A DNA stretch of 64,000 nucleotides from Nematopogon swammerdamellus. Taxonomy: Eukaryota > Arthropoda > Insecta > Lepidoptera > Adelidae. The notes beneath the pieces are model-generated. The model saw only the letters and a list, made by a program, of their open reading frames with translations. It made no database searches and was not told the DNA's origin. Each line of letters begins with the position of its first letter. The first letter of the stretch is position 1. Location: positions 7,771,739 through 7,835,738 of the forward strand of contig OX336340.1 in assembly GCA_946902875.1 (NCBI GenBank), read 5' to 3'. The position numbers and the translations under genes were made by a program. This document shows, in pieces, positions 63,685 to 64,000 of this stretch.

Positions 63685-63805
63685 AGCAATCCAAGGAAGT
63701 CTCCGGTATGACAACTACCTTCTCAGAGGTGATATTGGCTGGTCGGAGCATCGTGCTTTGGCCTCTCCGACTCTGCCACCCATACCGGATTACATAAAAA
63801 AAAAC
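63685..63805 (+). mobile_element. SINE-B 3' half joined to RTE remnant
   Basis: GTAGCCAGCAATCCAAGGAA, TCAGAGGTGATATTGGCTGG, CCACCCATACCGGATTACAT then A-run. No head; the junction with RTE coding sequence is seamless and stays in frame. Confidence 0.82.
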
Positions 63806-64000
63806 TTTTTGTCAATTTTATTTGTAAGTTTATATTTATTTCATTTAATTTAAAATGTATTTTCCACATTGAACTCCTCTTTTTAACTCTTAGTTTCATT
63901 AAATAATCCAACTTGTAGATATGCGATGCATTATTATTTGTCCTAAGTGAAGTAATTTATTTTTGTGAGCTATGAAGGCTCGAAAAGCTTCTGCCACTGC
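63806..64000. other. AT-rich end of window
   Basis: Nothing recognised. Confidence 0.4.

Overview
The window looks like a piece of a lepidopteran (moth or butterfly) nuclear genome. It is AT-rich and almost free of open coding sequence. It carries an insect-type V-ATPase gene and a dense, nested set of transposable elements: non-LTR retrotransposons, mini-Helitrons ending CTAG at A|T sites, mariner/pogo/hAT MITEs, and a very common GGGTTCCGT/CCGGCCAAGTGCGAG element. The order-level call rests on pattern recognition of these repeats, not on a search.

Layout. 1-6.5 kb: two copies of one LINE (LINE-A) in tail-to-tail inverted orientation. One is split by a LINE-C fragment with a 34-bp target duplication, the other by a 5'-truncated LINE-B that still has an uninterrupted reverse transcriptase. 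6.5-8.8 kb: two abutting TIR/foldback elements and an AACCGGTT-rich block. 9.7-12.5 kb: the only confident host gene, V-ATPase proteolipid subunit c'', with an intronless 206-codon CDS at 10161-10781. 12.5-15.3 kb: a pogo-like MITE, a candidate first exon with Inr, DPE and splice donor near 13.4 kb, and full-length members of two SINE families. 15.3-26.4 kb: mostly unique AT-rich DNA with scattered SINE, LINE and MITE copies. 26.7-30.7 kb: a near-perfect 256-bp-arm palindrome carrying a mini-Helitron in one arm, a Helitron helicase fragment, and a 2.6-kb, 130-bp-unit minisatellite with an apparently exact 786-bp higher-order duplication. 30.7-36.6 kb: LINE and transposase debris and a Helitron with mirror-image minisatellite arms. 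36.7-48.1 kb: sparse DNA with three GC islands (38.0-38.5, 45.7-46.2, 47.45-47.67 kb) carrying CRE and NRF1-like motifs and two weak exon candidates. 48.4-52.6 kb: a hAT MITE, LINE-D, SINEs. 53.5-55.6 kb: a dead mariner split by a MITE. 55.7-64 kb: more MITEs, a CTCF-like motif cluster, a second copy of a 498-bp foldback element, and RTE-type LINE ends.

The genes do not form a functional system. Apart from the V-ATPase gene, coding traces are transposon remnants. The most interesting material is structural: a SINE family with a tRNA-like head joined to a 5S-rRNA-like segment and a central domain shared with a second SINE family, the palindrome/Helitron/minisatellite complex, and nested insertions whose order of events can be read directly. 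Identity statements are visual estimates from reading the sequence.
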